The notes under the pieces were generated by a model that worked only from the letters and a program-made list of their open reading frames with translations, did no database searches and was not told the DNA's origin. This document shows positions 31,433-39,018 of a DNA stretch of 44,145 nt, one piece after another; positions within the stretch are counted from its first letter, which is position 1; the number at the start of each line of letters is the position of its first letter. The stretch is from Halorubrum aidingense JCM 13560 (GTDB taxonomy: Archaea > Halobacteriota > Halobacteria > Halobacteriales > Haloferacaceae). The stretch is from positions 1-44,145 of the forward strand of contig NZ_AOJI01000027.1 in the NCBI RefSeq assembly GCF_000336995.1. The letters are read 5' to 3'. The position numbers were made by a program, and so were the translations under genes.

Positions 31433-33094
31433 ATGGCAAGTTCTGAAAGTCAACACAGTTTGATATCTCCGCGTCTCTTCGTACGGAGTGTTCGTGACCT
31501 CGGTCTTGATACGACTGACGCAGTAAACGAATTCGTCGATAATAGCTTTGATGCTGCCGCAGAGAACGTTTGGATAACTCTCACGTCTAATGATCGTGGC
31601 GGCCTTACGATGATCGTTGAAGACGACGGCGAGGGAATCCCTCAAGACAAACTAGTAGAAGTTCTCAAGTTTGGTGGTAAGCTTGAACGAGATAGAGAAA
31701 CGACTGGTAAATTTGGATTTGGACTCCCCTCCGCCGCGTTCTGCCAATCAGATGCAACCCATGTATATTCTAAGTCGGCAGATCAAGACGAATTCTTCTA
31801 TAACCGATTGGACGTGAGCGAACTGGAGAATATGGATGAGGTAGGGTTACTAAATACCGAACAGCGAAATCTACCAACTGATAAATATGATCTGCATCTA
31901 AATAACAATTCCAACCACGGGACCGCAATTATTATTCCTCATTTAAGAGATCCTGACCGCAAGCGTCCATCCTCTCTAAGCAATCATCTCGGAGAGAATC
32001 TGTCAAGGGTACAACGAGAAATATTAGCAGATGGCAGGCAGATACACATTAACGGGGATACGATCAAAATAAGCGACCCTCTTGTTAGAATTGAAGATTC
32101 AGAACAGGTGAACATGGTAGGAAAGAAGTCCGAATTATGGGGTGGAGAGCCTATCGAGTTCCCATGTGAGGACGTTGAATACGAAGGAGATGATCCTCCA
32201 ACTTTTCAGGTCTACCTCTACAAACTACCAATTGATGAAATTATTAGTCGTGAACTTAATGATGAACTTGATATTGGGATAAACAAACAAGGATTCTATA
32301 TCATTCGAGAAAATAGGGAGATTGGAAATTCACTTACTCTGAACCTCTTCACCCGTCACAATAATTTAAATTATTTCAGAGCCAAAATTGAGTTTCCTTC
32401 AGAACTTGACGAGAAATTTGGTGTCCAAACGAACAAAAGCCGATTCTCTTTGGATAATGATATTCGCCGCAGAATGGAAGACCGACTAAAACCCCAGATA
32501 TCTGAGATTAAATCATCTATCTCTCAAGAGCGATCAGCAGCGAAGAGTAAATATTCGGCTAAAAAAGGAATGTCGCCTGCAGAATCTAAAGCTAATAAAA
32601 AACAAAGCTGGCTCCCTAGAAGTGGCTACACTCCAGATGAGTCTGAGGTCCAAGAACAAGAACAGGAAGCTAAGGAAGCGTTACAAGAACTCGAAGAAGA
32701 CGAAGAACTGTCCGAAGATCAGAAAGAGATGCTAAAAGAGAAACTGACTCAGATTATCGAAAACGATCAGTATTTTGAAGTTGATACGGAAATACCGCGC
32801 ACAGGGACCTTCTACGACATAGAATGGAAAGGAAAGTGTGTCAGAGTCAAGATTAATCCAAGTCATATCTTCTACGAAGAATTTTACAAGCATCTGACGG
32901 ACAAAACACCACCACTTTCCAGTAGTGATGCTGAAATAGACAAGACAGATATCAAAGAATATATAGATCTGTTATTTATCTCTCTCGCAAAGGGCGAGGA
33001 CGATTCTTACCAGAATGATAATATAAAAAAATTCTATGAGCGTGAGCGTCGTAACTGGTCCTCGTATCTCTACGACTTCTACGAAAATGACTGA
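31433..33094 (+). CDS. Stand-alone GHKL ATPase, MORC/MutL-like
   Basis: The 553-residue protein has an N-terminal Bergerat-fold ATPase: N box NEFVDNSFDA (about 32-41), G1 EDDGEGIP (63-70), lid and G2 TTGKFGFGLPSAAF (90-103). A central region of about 110-385 includes a likely S5-type transducer domain. An acidic Glu/Gln coiled coil lies at about 404-443 and a helical C-terminal part ends near YERERRNWSSYLYDFYEND. This layout matches MORC-like ATPases, not kinases (no phosphoacceptor or kinase context) or Hsp90. Comparative genomics has linked such ATPases to restriction-modification loci. GGGAGG at about 31421-31426 is a clear SD site before ATG 31433; with TTTTATTA at 31363 it implies a leadered transcript. 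It converges on the channel gene. A defence role is inferred. Confidence 0.82.
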   Translation: MASSESQHSLISPRLFVRSVRDLGLDTTDAVNEFVDNSFDAAAENVWITLTSNDRGGLTMIVEDDGEGIPQDKLVEVLKFGGKLERDRETTGKFGFGLPSAAFCQSDATHVYSKSADQDEFFYNRLDVSELENMDEVGLLNTEQRNLPTDKYDLHLNNNSNHGTAIIIPHLRDPDRKRPSSLSNHLGENLSRVQREILADGRQIHINGDTIKISDPLVRIEDSEQVNMVGKKSELWGGEPIEFPCEDVEYEGDDPPTFQVYLYKLPIDEIISRELNDELDIGINKQGFYIIRENREIGNSLTLNLFTRHNNLNYFRAKIEFPSELDEKFGVQTNKSRFSLDNDIRRRMEDRLKPQISEIKSSISQERSAAKSKYSAKKGMSPAESKANKKQSWLPRSGYTPDESEVQEQEQEAKEALQELEEDEELSEDQKEMLKEKLTQIIENDQYFEVDTEIPRTGTFYDIEWKGKCVRVKINPSHIFYEEFYKHLTDKTPPLSSSDAEIDKTDIKEYIDLLFISLAKGEDDSYQNDNIKKFYERERRNWSSYLYDFYEND

Positions 33095-33100
33095 TTCTTT

Positions 33101-35239
33101 CTACCAAGTTGCTCTCCGTCCAAGGATATAGACTAGGACCGCTGTAAGAGCTGTTCCAACTAACGATTGTAATCCGGCGATAACTCTTGTAAAATCATTT
33201 GCTGGATAGATGTCACCAAAACCAAGAGTAGTAAACGTAGTAACGCTGAAATAGAGCCCACTGAACATTCTTTGAGGCATTTGTGAGTTAATAATATTGT
33301 TCGCAATCCAATTTGGAATACCTCCGTTCGAATGCTGGAGTTCCGTAATTCCTCCGGTATACAGAATTGCACAGCCGAGGATAATCAGGAAAGAGTTGAT
33401 AAGGACATTCCTGTATCGTTCACCGTATCCAATTGACCAACGGAGAAAAACTAATCTAATCCACGTCGGTATGTCCCGATCGACAAAAGCTCTCTTTCGA
33501 CGGGCGTTCTTCTCACGGATCCGATAGTAGTGAATATCTCCGGGCAGTCCATTTTCACGGAGTAAGTCTTGGTACGCCCGATATACCCGGGACGAATTTG
33601 CTAACGTATCGCTGTGATTCTCCCGCCATTTTTCCGAGGCAGTTGCCCGGGTCTTGAATCTTTTAATTGCGCTCGATATAGTCAAGAGGGGTTGAGTCCA
33701 ATGATTCTTTCTGTTGAATCCTGAATCAAGGCGATCGATTTTAAATTCCTTGTAGTCGTGGTGGCTCTGGCTTCCGTCTGGATTGATTCCTTTTTCGGCA
33801 ATTTGATCTGCTACGTGCTCATAGACAGAAATGTCACCTAACTGAGTGTCCTCATTGATTCGGGTTGAGTGTAGCTTTATATCATACAGCTGCGCACCTC
33901 GGAGATCAACTTCCCGGAGATCCGCGTTACTGAGTACAGAAGACTCAAGATTTGAGTGTGCCAATTTGACTCCGTTGAGCTCCGCATGGCGTAGATCACA
34001 ACCAGATAACGAGACATCATCGAAAGAGAGGTTGCCCAAAAATTTGGCATGGGTAAGCACTGAGCCACTGAGATCGGAATCAACAATAGAGATGTCCTTA
34101 AACTTGGATTCGACAAAAACAGCATCTTCAAAATCAACATTTCTAAAATCAGTATCGGTTATTGATCCATTCTGAAGGCTCACCTTTGTAAAGGGGATAT
34201 TTTCAAACTCACAACCACTCATCTCGCCATCACCGAGTGATACGTCTGAGAACTGCTCGCCGTCAATTGATACTCCCTCTAGTTCACCTCTTTCTTCAAC
34301 ATCAATTCCGTCAATATCGGCGTTTTCTATGCGGTCACTGCGGATACGAAACCGACCAATATCGAAATCATCGACAGAGAGTTTCTCTATCGATTTTGAC
34401 GAAATATCACACTGCTCCCCATCGCTATCAGTGATATCCAGCCTATCCAGACGGTTTACTGAAATAGAGAGTACACAGCCAGAGCATCCAATAATCTCGA
34501 CCTCTTTTGCTTCTTTTCCGGTGATTTCCAAGTCGAGTTCTTCAACTGAATCAAATGTCATATCTGGTTTCTCATCCCTGCTCTGAATTTCCACATCCGC
34601 GAACGATCCGTGATTGAACTCAACCGAGTTAGCTACTACATTTACGAAGCGGCAATTGATTAAATCAGTGTAGCGAAACGTAGCAAGACTCATCTCTCCT
34701 TTATTTATTGACAACCCAGAGAGATCACCACTATGAAAAACAGCATCGAAAAATGAGCCATCGACCATGCCAATGTCCCTGAACGATGTATTCTCGAATT
34801 TAGCTTCTCGAAATTCCAGTTTGCGATGGTCATTACCTGCAAATGTTGAATTTTTTATTCTTGTCCCCGAGCCATTAAATGTCACACCGTTTAGACTGCA
34901 ATCCTTGAAATCAACGTTGACGGACGTTTGCTCATCGAACGTTGAATCGTCGAGTGCTGTGTTCTGAAAGGTAACGTCCCGCAGCGATCCATTATAGAAG
35001 TCAGCATTCTCAAAAGTTACCCCACTGATATCGACATCCGAGATATCCATCCCTGCTAGTTGGGCGCCATAGACATTTCCGGAAAGAGCAGTGAGAGCAT
35101 CCTCGACATCAGCGGAACTCTTTTTTTCGGGGTGGAGGTGCCAGATACACTTGTCGTGACCTCCGTACGTTTCATGAGTGCATTCGATATCTCTCTCCCC
35201 ACTATCGAGTTCTGCTCGACAATTGTCGTCGCTAGTCAC
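33101..35239 (-). CDS. Pentapeptide-repeat protein fused to a two-TM potassium-type ion channel
   Basis: The 712-residue protein starts at GTG 35239. The first 45 residues carry a Cys/His cluster (ECTHETYGGHDKCIWHLHPE), possibly zinc-binding. Residues of about 50-475 form pentapeptide-like A(D/N)LXX repeats (VDISGVTFENADFYNGSLRD; DLRHAELNGVKLAHSNLESS), predicted to form a right-handed beta-helix. A charged helical linker follows. The C-terminal 110 residues form a pore module: TM1 at about 608-627 (NSFLIILGCAILYTGG), a pore loop with selectivity filter TTLGFGDIYP at about 667-676, and TM2 at about 685-706 (AGLQSLVGTALTAVLVYILG). That is an Ion_trans_2 potassium-channel arrangement. A large cytoplasmic sensor on a channel could be a defence membrane effector or an osmotic regulator; the sequence alone cannot decide. 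Stop codons of this gene and the ATPase are about 6 bp apart. Confidence 0.85.
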   Translation of the reverse strand: MTSDDNCRAELDSGERDIECTHETYGGHDKCIWHLHPEKKSSADVEDALTALSGNVYGAQLAGMDISDVDISGVTFENADFYNGSLRDVTFQNTALDDSTFDEQTSVNVDFKDCSLNGVTFNGSGTRIKNSTFAGNDHRKLEFREAKFENTSFRDIGMVDGSFFDAVFHSGDLSGLSINKGEMSLATFRYTDLINCRFVNVVANSVEFNHGSFADVEIQSRDEKPDMTFDSVEELDLEITGKEAKEVEIIGCSGCVLSISVNRLDRLDITDSDGEQCDISSKSIEKLSVDDFDIGRFRIRSDRIENADIDGIDVEERGELEGVSIDGEQFSDVSLGDGEMSGCEFENIPFTKVSLQNGSITDTDFRNVDFEDAVFVESKFKDISIVDSDLSGSVLTHAKFLGNLSFDDVSLSGCDLRHAELNGVKLAHSNLESSVLSNADLREVDLRGAQLYDIKLHSTRINEDTQLGDISVYEHVADQIAEKGINPDGSQSHHDYKEFKIDRLDSGFNRKNHWTQPLLTISSAIKRFKTRATASEKWRENHSDTLANSSRVYRAYQDLLRENGLPGDIHYYRIREKNARRKRAFVDRDIPTWIRLVFLRWSIGYGERYRNVLINSFLIILGCAILYTGGITELQHSNGGIPNWIANNIINSQMPQRMFSGLYFSVTTFTTLGFGDIYPANDFTRVIAGLQSLVGTALTAVLVYILGRRATW

Positions 35240-35707
35240 TCAAATACTCCATAAAGCTTGCAAGTCATATCTACTGGATTCATTCCCCTCATGTGATTTG
35301 TGCCAATAGCTACTGTTTATACATTATTAGATAACTCCTCTAAATAAGTTGTTCTAACAGATGAGTTAACGACGTACTGGTATCCTCATAGGAGTTCACA
35401 GCTATATTCTATCTCGAAGTTGCCACAGTTTGATAGATATGACCATCCCACTTGAGTCATAATATCATATGAGACTGTTGGGGTTACGACTATGGAATAT
35501 TCGGGCTCCAAGCAACATACAGCCACAGATTAAATCAACCACACTGATGGGTACAAATAGGGTATAACAGATCCGTCGTGGTAGTATGTCTGAGTGTTCG
35601 CCTCAAACTAGAAGCTGCATCCTGTTGGAGGTTTCTAAGTCCATCTATTGAATGCCATTTACTACCAACTCCTTTATGCCGAACACCGCCACAACTATTA
35701 TCAAGTA
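35240..35707. other. AT-rich intergenic region, no gene seen
   Basis: This 468-bp spacer lies between the divergently transcribed channel and methyltransferase genes. No frame shows protein character. CCTTTATGCC at 35671-35680 is a plausible TATA element for the methyltransferase (ATG 35708). CCATAAAGC at about 35250 is a candidate element for the leftward gene. The centre may hold a decayed gene or regulatory DNA; I see no strong repeat. Confidence 0.5.
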
Positions 35708-37255
35708 ATGAGCGATGATTCCGACTCTCGCTTTCGAATCTACCAACATGACTCGCGAGGTCTAAAATCGAAGTTGATGGACGAGTTCGGCAGTGTCAAC
35801 GGACTTGTCGATACAATCATCACCTCCCCCCCTTACGCCGATCTCGTCGACTATGGCAATCAAGAGGAACAGGTCGGTAAACAGAGTTATGAGGACTTTC
35901 TTGACGACATTCGCGAAATCTACAGACAGTGTTATGATATCGCCTCGGACGATTGTACGCTCTGGATAGTCACTGATACGTACAAGACTGGAGGCCGTGT
36001 TGTCCGCCTGCCGTTCGATATCGCGGACGAACTAGAAAACCTATCAAACTACGAAACCTGTCTAGAGGAGAGCTGCGAGGGGGCTCTTCGTCGCAATCGT
36101 GCAGATGGGACGCTGATTTGTAGGACGTGTGGAGAGGTCTATGATCCGCTCCCAGAGTCGTGGCGGATGGAGGACAATATCATCTGGGACAAGCTCCGGA
36201 CACGTCCGTGGCACCAGAAAGGTCGTCTACGCAACGTGTACGAGCACGTGACGATGTTCTCCAAGACAGACGACTTCAAGTACAACAAAGACGCGATTCG
36301 AATCACCAATACCGACGAGTTTGAGCAGTGGTGGGTGAATTACCCCGAACGATACAATCCGAAGGGAATCGTCCCGAGCAACGTTTGGGAGTTCCCAATC
36401 CCGAAGCAGGGGCAGTGGGGGCCGAAGAAGAGTTTCCACCCGAGCCCGTTCCCGGAAGGGCTTGTAGAGCGGATTGTTCGCCTCGCTTCCGATCCCGGCG
36501 ACGTCGTATTCGATCCCTTCGCCGGAATTGGGACGACACTCGCTATTGCGGAGGCCCTCGATCGAAAGCCGCTCGGGTTTGAGTTGAACGAGGAGTATAT
36601 CGACTATTACGAAGAACATGTCCGTCCGACCGCAAAACGTGAGGTTGGGACCGTCCAGTCGACGCTTCGTGATGAGCAGGCCGAGCTCGCGCGGAAAATC
36701 TACACTCTCCGAGTTCACAAGTACGCGCTCGAACTGTACAAAGAGTTTGTGAACTCAGAAGAACACGATATTCGTGAAGGGCAGATCGAGTTTATTCACG
36801 CCGTCAGCGACTCGGCACAGTTTGGTGAGGCCGATGAACCCGAAGCCGAACTGCTCTATGTGTGCGAATCTGAGTCTGATTTCGAGAACGTTGATGTTGA
36901 TGCCGCGAGGGAAGGAATGTTGTCGGAAAACAAAGGCTCCGGTGATTACTACGGAGTTGAATTTGATCCTGAGTTCATCACCCTCCACGATTATCTCAGC
37001 GAGCGTCTCCCGGGACGCGACATTGACCTAGAAGATGAGTACCATCTGTACATCGACGGTGCTCACAACTGGGCAGAGCACAGTTTTACGCCAGCTGCTT
37101 GGAAGGCGCTCGTTGAGGACGGAGACTGGAAGCGATACTGGTCAAAGAGCAGGCCGCCGCTAATCTCGAATATGCATATTCAGGCTGAAAACCCAATGGA
37201 CAAACGTAAGCCGGACGCCGAGGGGCATCAGGTAGATTTCAGCAGTTTTGATTAA
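35708..37255 (+). CDS. Beta-class DNA methyltransferase with zinc-ribbon insertion
   Basis: The 515-residue protein is a permuted (beta-class) amino-methyltransferase with catalytic motif IV TSPPYADL at about 39-46, and AdoMet motif I near DPFAGIGTTLAIAEALDRKP at about 269-288, followed by FELNEEYIDYYE. SPPY is commonest in N4-cytosine enzymes, but N6-adenine activity cannot be excluded. Between motifs a zinc-ribbon-like insert (C118/C123 and C138/C141) precedes a conserved patch (KGRLRNVYEHVTMFSK; WWVNYPERYNPKGIVPSNVW). The last 190 residues form a domain I do not recognise. Both patch and domain recur in the 39019-41925 fusion. ATG 35708 is chosen (TATA at about 35673); an upstream in-frame start at 35648 lacks support. 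No nuclease partner is adjacent. Confidence 0.9.
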   Translation: MSDDSDSRFRIYQHDSRGLKSKLMDEFGSVNGLVDTIITSPPYADLVDYGNQEEQVGKQSYEDFLDDIREIYRQCYDIASDDCTLWIVTDTYKTGGRVVRLPFDIADELENLSNYETCLEESCEGALRRNRADGTLICRTCGEVYDPLPESWRMEDNIIWDKLRTRPWHQKGRLRNVYEHVTMFSKTDDFKYNKDAIRITNTDEFEQWWVNYPERYNPKGIVPSNVWEFPIPKQGQWGPKKSFHPSPFPEGLVERIVRLASDPGDVVFDPFAGIGTTLAIAEALDRKPLGFELNEEYIDYYEEHVRPTAKREVGTVQSTLRDEQAELARKIYTLRVHKYALELYKEFVNSEEHDIREGQIEFIHAVSDSAQFGEADEPEAELLYVCESESDFENVDVDAAREGMLSENKGSGDYYGVEFDPEFITLHDYLSERLPGRDIDLEDEYHLYIDGAHNWAEHSFTPAAWKALVEDGDWKRYWSKSRPPLISNMHIQAENPMDKRKPDAEGHQVDFSSFD

Positions 37256-37256
37256 G

Positions 37257-37469
37257 CTACTGAGACTCCTCTCCCCGCGCCTCCCAGCCTTTGTGGAAGT
37301 GGGCCATATTCACTGCCGACTCAAACCGTGTTCCCGAGGGAACGTGATGTAGTACCGGCTCGTCGTGCTTCATTTCAATTGTTCCCTTCTCGAGCAGCTG
37401 TTCGACAATGAGCATCGCCTTTTCCTCGTAGATATCCTGCGTCAGGAACTCGTCTTCAGTACTAGCCAT
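37257..37469 (-). CDS. Small acidic protein of unknown function
   Basis: The 70-residue product, MASTEDEFLTQDIYEEKAML onward, has a helical N-terminal half and a C-terminal half with HVPSGTRFESAVNMAHFHKG. I recognise no family. It converges on the methyltransferase with one base between the stop codons. GATTAAG (minus strand, about 37493-37501) lies at leaderless TATA distance from the ATG at 37469, which supports a real gene. It may be a small regulator or partner of the adjacent methyltransferase; that is only positional inference. Confidence 0.6.
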   Translation of the reverse strand: MASTEDEFLTQDIYEEKAMLIVEQLLEKGTIEMKHDEPVLHHVPSGTRFESAVNMAHFHKGWEARGEESQ

Positions 37470-37604
37470 TATGCGAGTGATGAGTATGAATTGTCTTAAT
37501 CATTGTCTCCAGCAGTATTGATCCGCTCCCACAGTTCATTATCCACTAGACATCGCAAGGTGCCATTTGGAGTCGACGATCAGTCTTTGTCGAATCCCTT
37601 GGGG

Positions 37605-37632
37605 TTTATCACCCAACGACCGATAAAATCGG
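37605..37632 (+). promoter_or_regulatory. Promoter and inverted repeat immediately before the Dam-like gene
   Basis: TTTATC at 37605-37610 is a TATA-like element 26-31 bp before ATG 37636. Between them, CCGAT (37620-37624) and ATCGG (37628-37632) form a perfect inverted repeat around AAA, ending four bases from the start codon. It sits where a repressor would block initiation on a leaderless gene. Methyltransferase genes are often regulated this way, but the regulator is unknown. Confidence 0.5.
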
Positions 37633-37635
37633 TAG

Positions 37636-38502
37636 ATGGCTGAGCCGATTCTCAAGTGGGTTGGAGGGAAGCGACAGCTCCTTCAGGAGCTTCACTCGCG
37701 ATTTCCCATCTCGTATGATAAATATCATGAGCCGTTCATCGGCGGCGGTGCGGTCTTTTTTGATATCGAACCCTCCAAAGGAACAATAAATGACCTCAAT
37801 CGACGATTGATTACATTTTATGAAGTCATCCGCGATCGCCCCGAACAATTAATCAAAGAGAACCACCGCCACGAGTATGAGGAAGAGTACTATTACGATG
37901 CTCGCGACCGATTCAATGAACTTCACAAGCTCGACGACCGTTCCCTCGAACAGCAAGTAGAGGAGGCGAGCTTGATGCTCTACCTAAATCGAACCGGATA
38001 CAATGGACTATACCGGGAGAACCAATCTGGGGGATTCAACGTTCCATTTGGTCGACACTCAAATCCAGATTTCATTCGGGAACGACAAATTCGGAAAGCG
38101 AGCGACATACTCGACGACATCGAGATTCATAATCAGGACTTCGACTACGTCGTAGACGACGCTGAGGAGGGCGATCTCGTCTACTTCGATCCACCCTATC
38201 AACCCGTGTCTCAGACTGCGGATTTTACCCAGTACCAGTCAGATGGGTTTGACAAAGACGACCAGCGACGACTACGCGATATCGCTGTCAAACTTAGTAA
38301 AAACGGGGTGTACGTCGTAATCTCGAACTCACCTCCAGTTGGCGAACTTTACGAGAACGTGTCCGGATTTACGATAGATATCGTCGGCGCAACGAGAATG
38401 GTGAACAGTGATGCAGACAATCGCGATGACGTGGCGGAAGTGATTATTACAAACGTACCGACTGATAACCAGCAACAACAGGATTTAGGAAATTATGTTT
38501 AA
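37636..38502 (+). CDS. D12-class (Dam-like) adenine-specific DNA methyltransferase
   Basis: The 288-residue alpha-class N6-adenine methyltransferase is of normal length. It has the N-terminal AdoMet motif ILKWVGGKRQLLQEL, then HEPFIGGGAVFFDIEPSKGT and INDLNRRLITFYEVIRDRPE, the family segment YLNRTGYNGLYRENQSGGFN and PFGRHSNP, and the catalytic DLVYFDPPYQPVSQTADFT, followed by NGVYVVISNS. Target sequence cannot be deduced; GATC or related sites are typical of the group. It is leaderless from TTTATC at 37605. No cognate endonuclease is next to it, so it is an orphan or part of the wider island set. Confidence 0.93.
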   Translation: MAEPILKWVGGKRQLLQELHSRFPISYDKYHEPFIGGGAVFFDIEPSKGTINDLNRRLITFYEVIRDRPEQLIKENHRHEYEEEYYYDARDRFNELHKLDDRSLEQQVEEASLMLYLNRTGYNGLYRENQSGGFNVPFGRHSNPDFIRERQIRKASDILDDIEIHNQDFDYVVDDAEEGDLVYFDPPYQPVSQTADFTQYQSDGFDKDDQRRLRDIAVKLSKNGVYVVISNSPPVGELYENVSGFTIDIVGATRMVNSDADNRDDVAEVIITNVPTDNQQQQDLGNYV

Positions 38503-38540
38503 CCCTTGTATGTTCTCAATCCACTCTGACAGAAGATGAT

Positions 38541-38888
38541 ATGCAGTACGAGGGCCACAGAGTCAACATGAGCAACAAGAAATCAAAACAGAAGTTTACT
38601 GTTACAGCACACCGTACGGACTCGGACCAGTACCACTGCTGGGTTTCTGATGAGGAAGGAGTTCCTGAGATATTCTTTGAGGAACTCGAACGCATCGAGG
38701 CGAAGTTCTTTGAGGCTGATCGACAGGATGACGGAGTGATAACGGATCATCTCCCCGTCGAAGGTGACTACTCGCATCCACCGATCGATGTTGGTGAGGT
38801 CGTATTCAACTCAAATGATGAGATCGTCGATATCCAAATTGATCTAGAGGATGCGAAAAACCAGTTGCAATCGCGAGGATACCTTTGA
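38541..38888 (+). CDS. Hypothetical protein, 115 aa or shorter
   Basis: The protein starts at ATG 38541, or more probably at ATG 38568, giving MSNKKSKQKFTVTAHRTDSD (106 residues). It is acidic with alternating beta-like and helical segments (VTAHRTDSDQYHCWVSDEEG, FFEELERIEAKFFEADRQD, DVGEVVFNSNDEIVDIQIDL). I recognise no domain. It lies 38 bp after the Dam-like gene in the same direction and might be co-transcribed; a TGTTTAAC at about 38495-38502 could provide its own promoter. Function unknown. Confidence 0.6.
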   Translation: MQYEGHRVNMSNKKSKQKFTVTAHRTDSDQYHCWVSDEEGVPEIFFEELERIEAKFFEADRQDDGVITDHLPVEGDYSHPPIDVGEVVFNSNDEIVDIQIDLEDAKNQLQSRGYL

Positions 38889-39018
38889 TCTCCCACCGTC
38901 GGTAGCTCGGCTTCTTCCCATAACGGATTGTAATAAGCGGCTCCGTTGAAATTATATCCTTCGGACACTTCCATATCTATCGACGATAGGATTTAATTCG
39001 CTTTGTGGGTCCTGATGC

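Noticed and set aside
31433..33094. Hsp90 or sensor histidine kinase
   Set aside because: There is a Bergerat ATPase fold but no phosphoacceptor domain, no PAS/HAMP/TM input, and no Hsp90 middle domain; the MORC/MutL-like arrangement fits better.
35708..38502. A classical type II restriction-modification pair
   Set aside because: No PD-(D/E)XK, HNH or GIY-YIG nuclease is visible in the small neighbouring proteins (37257, 38541).
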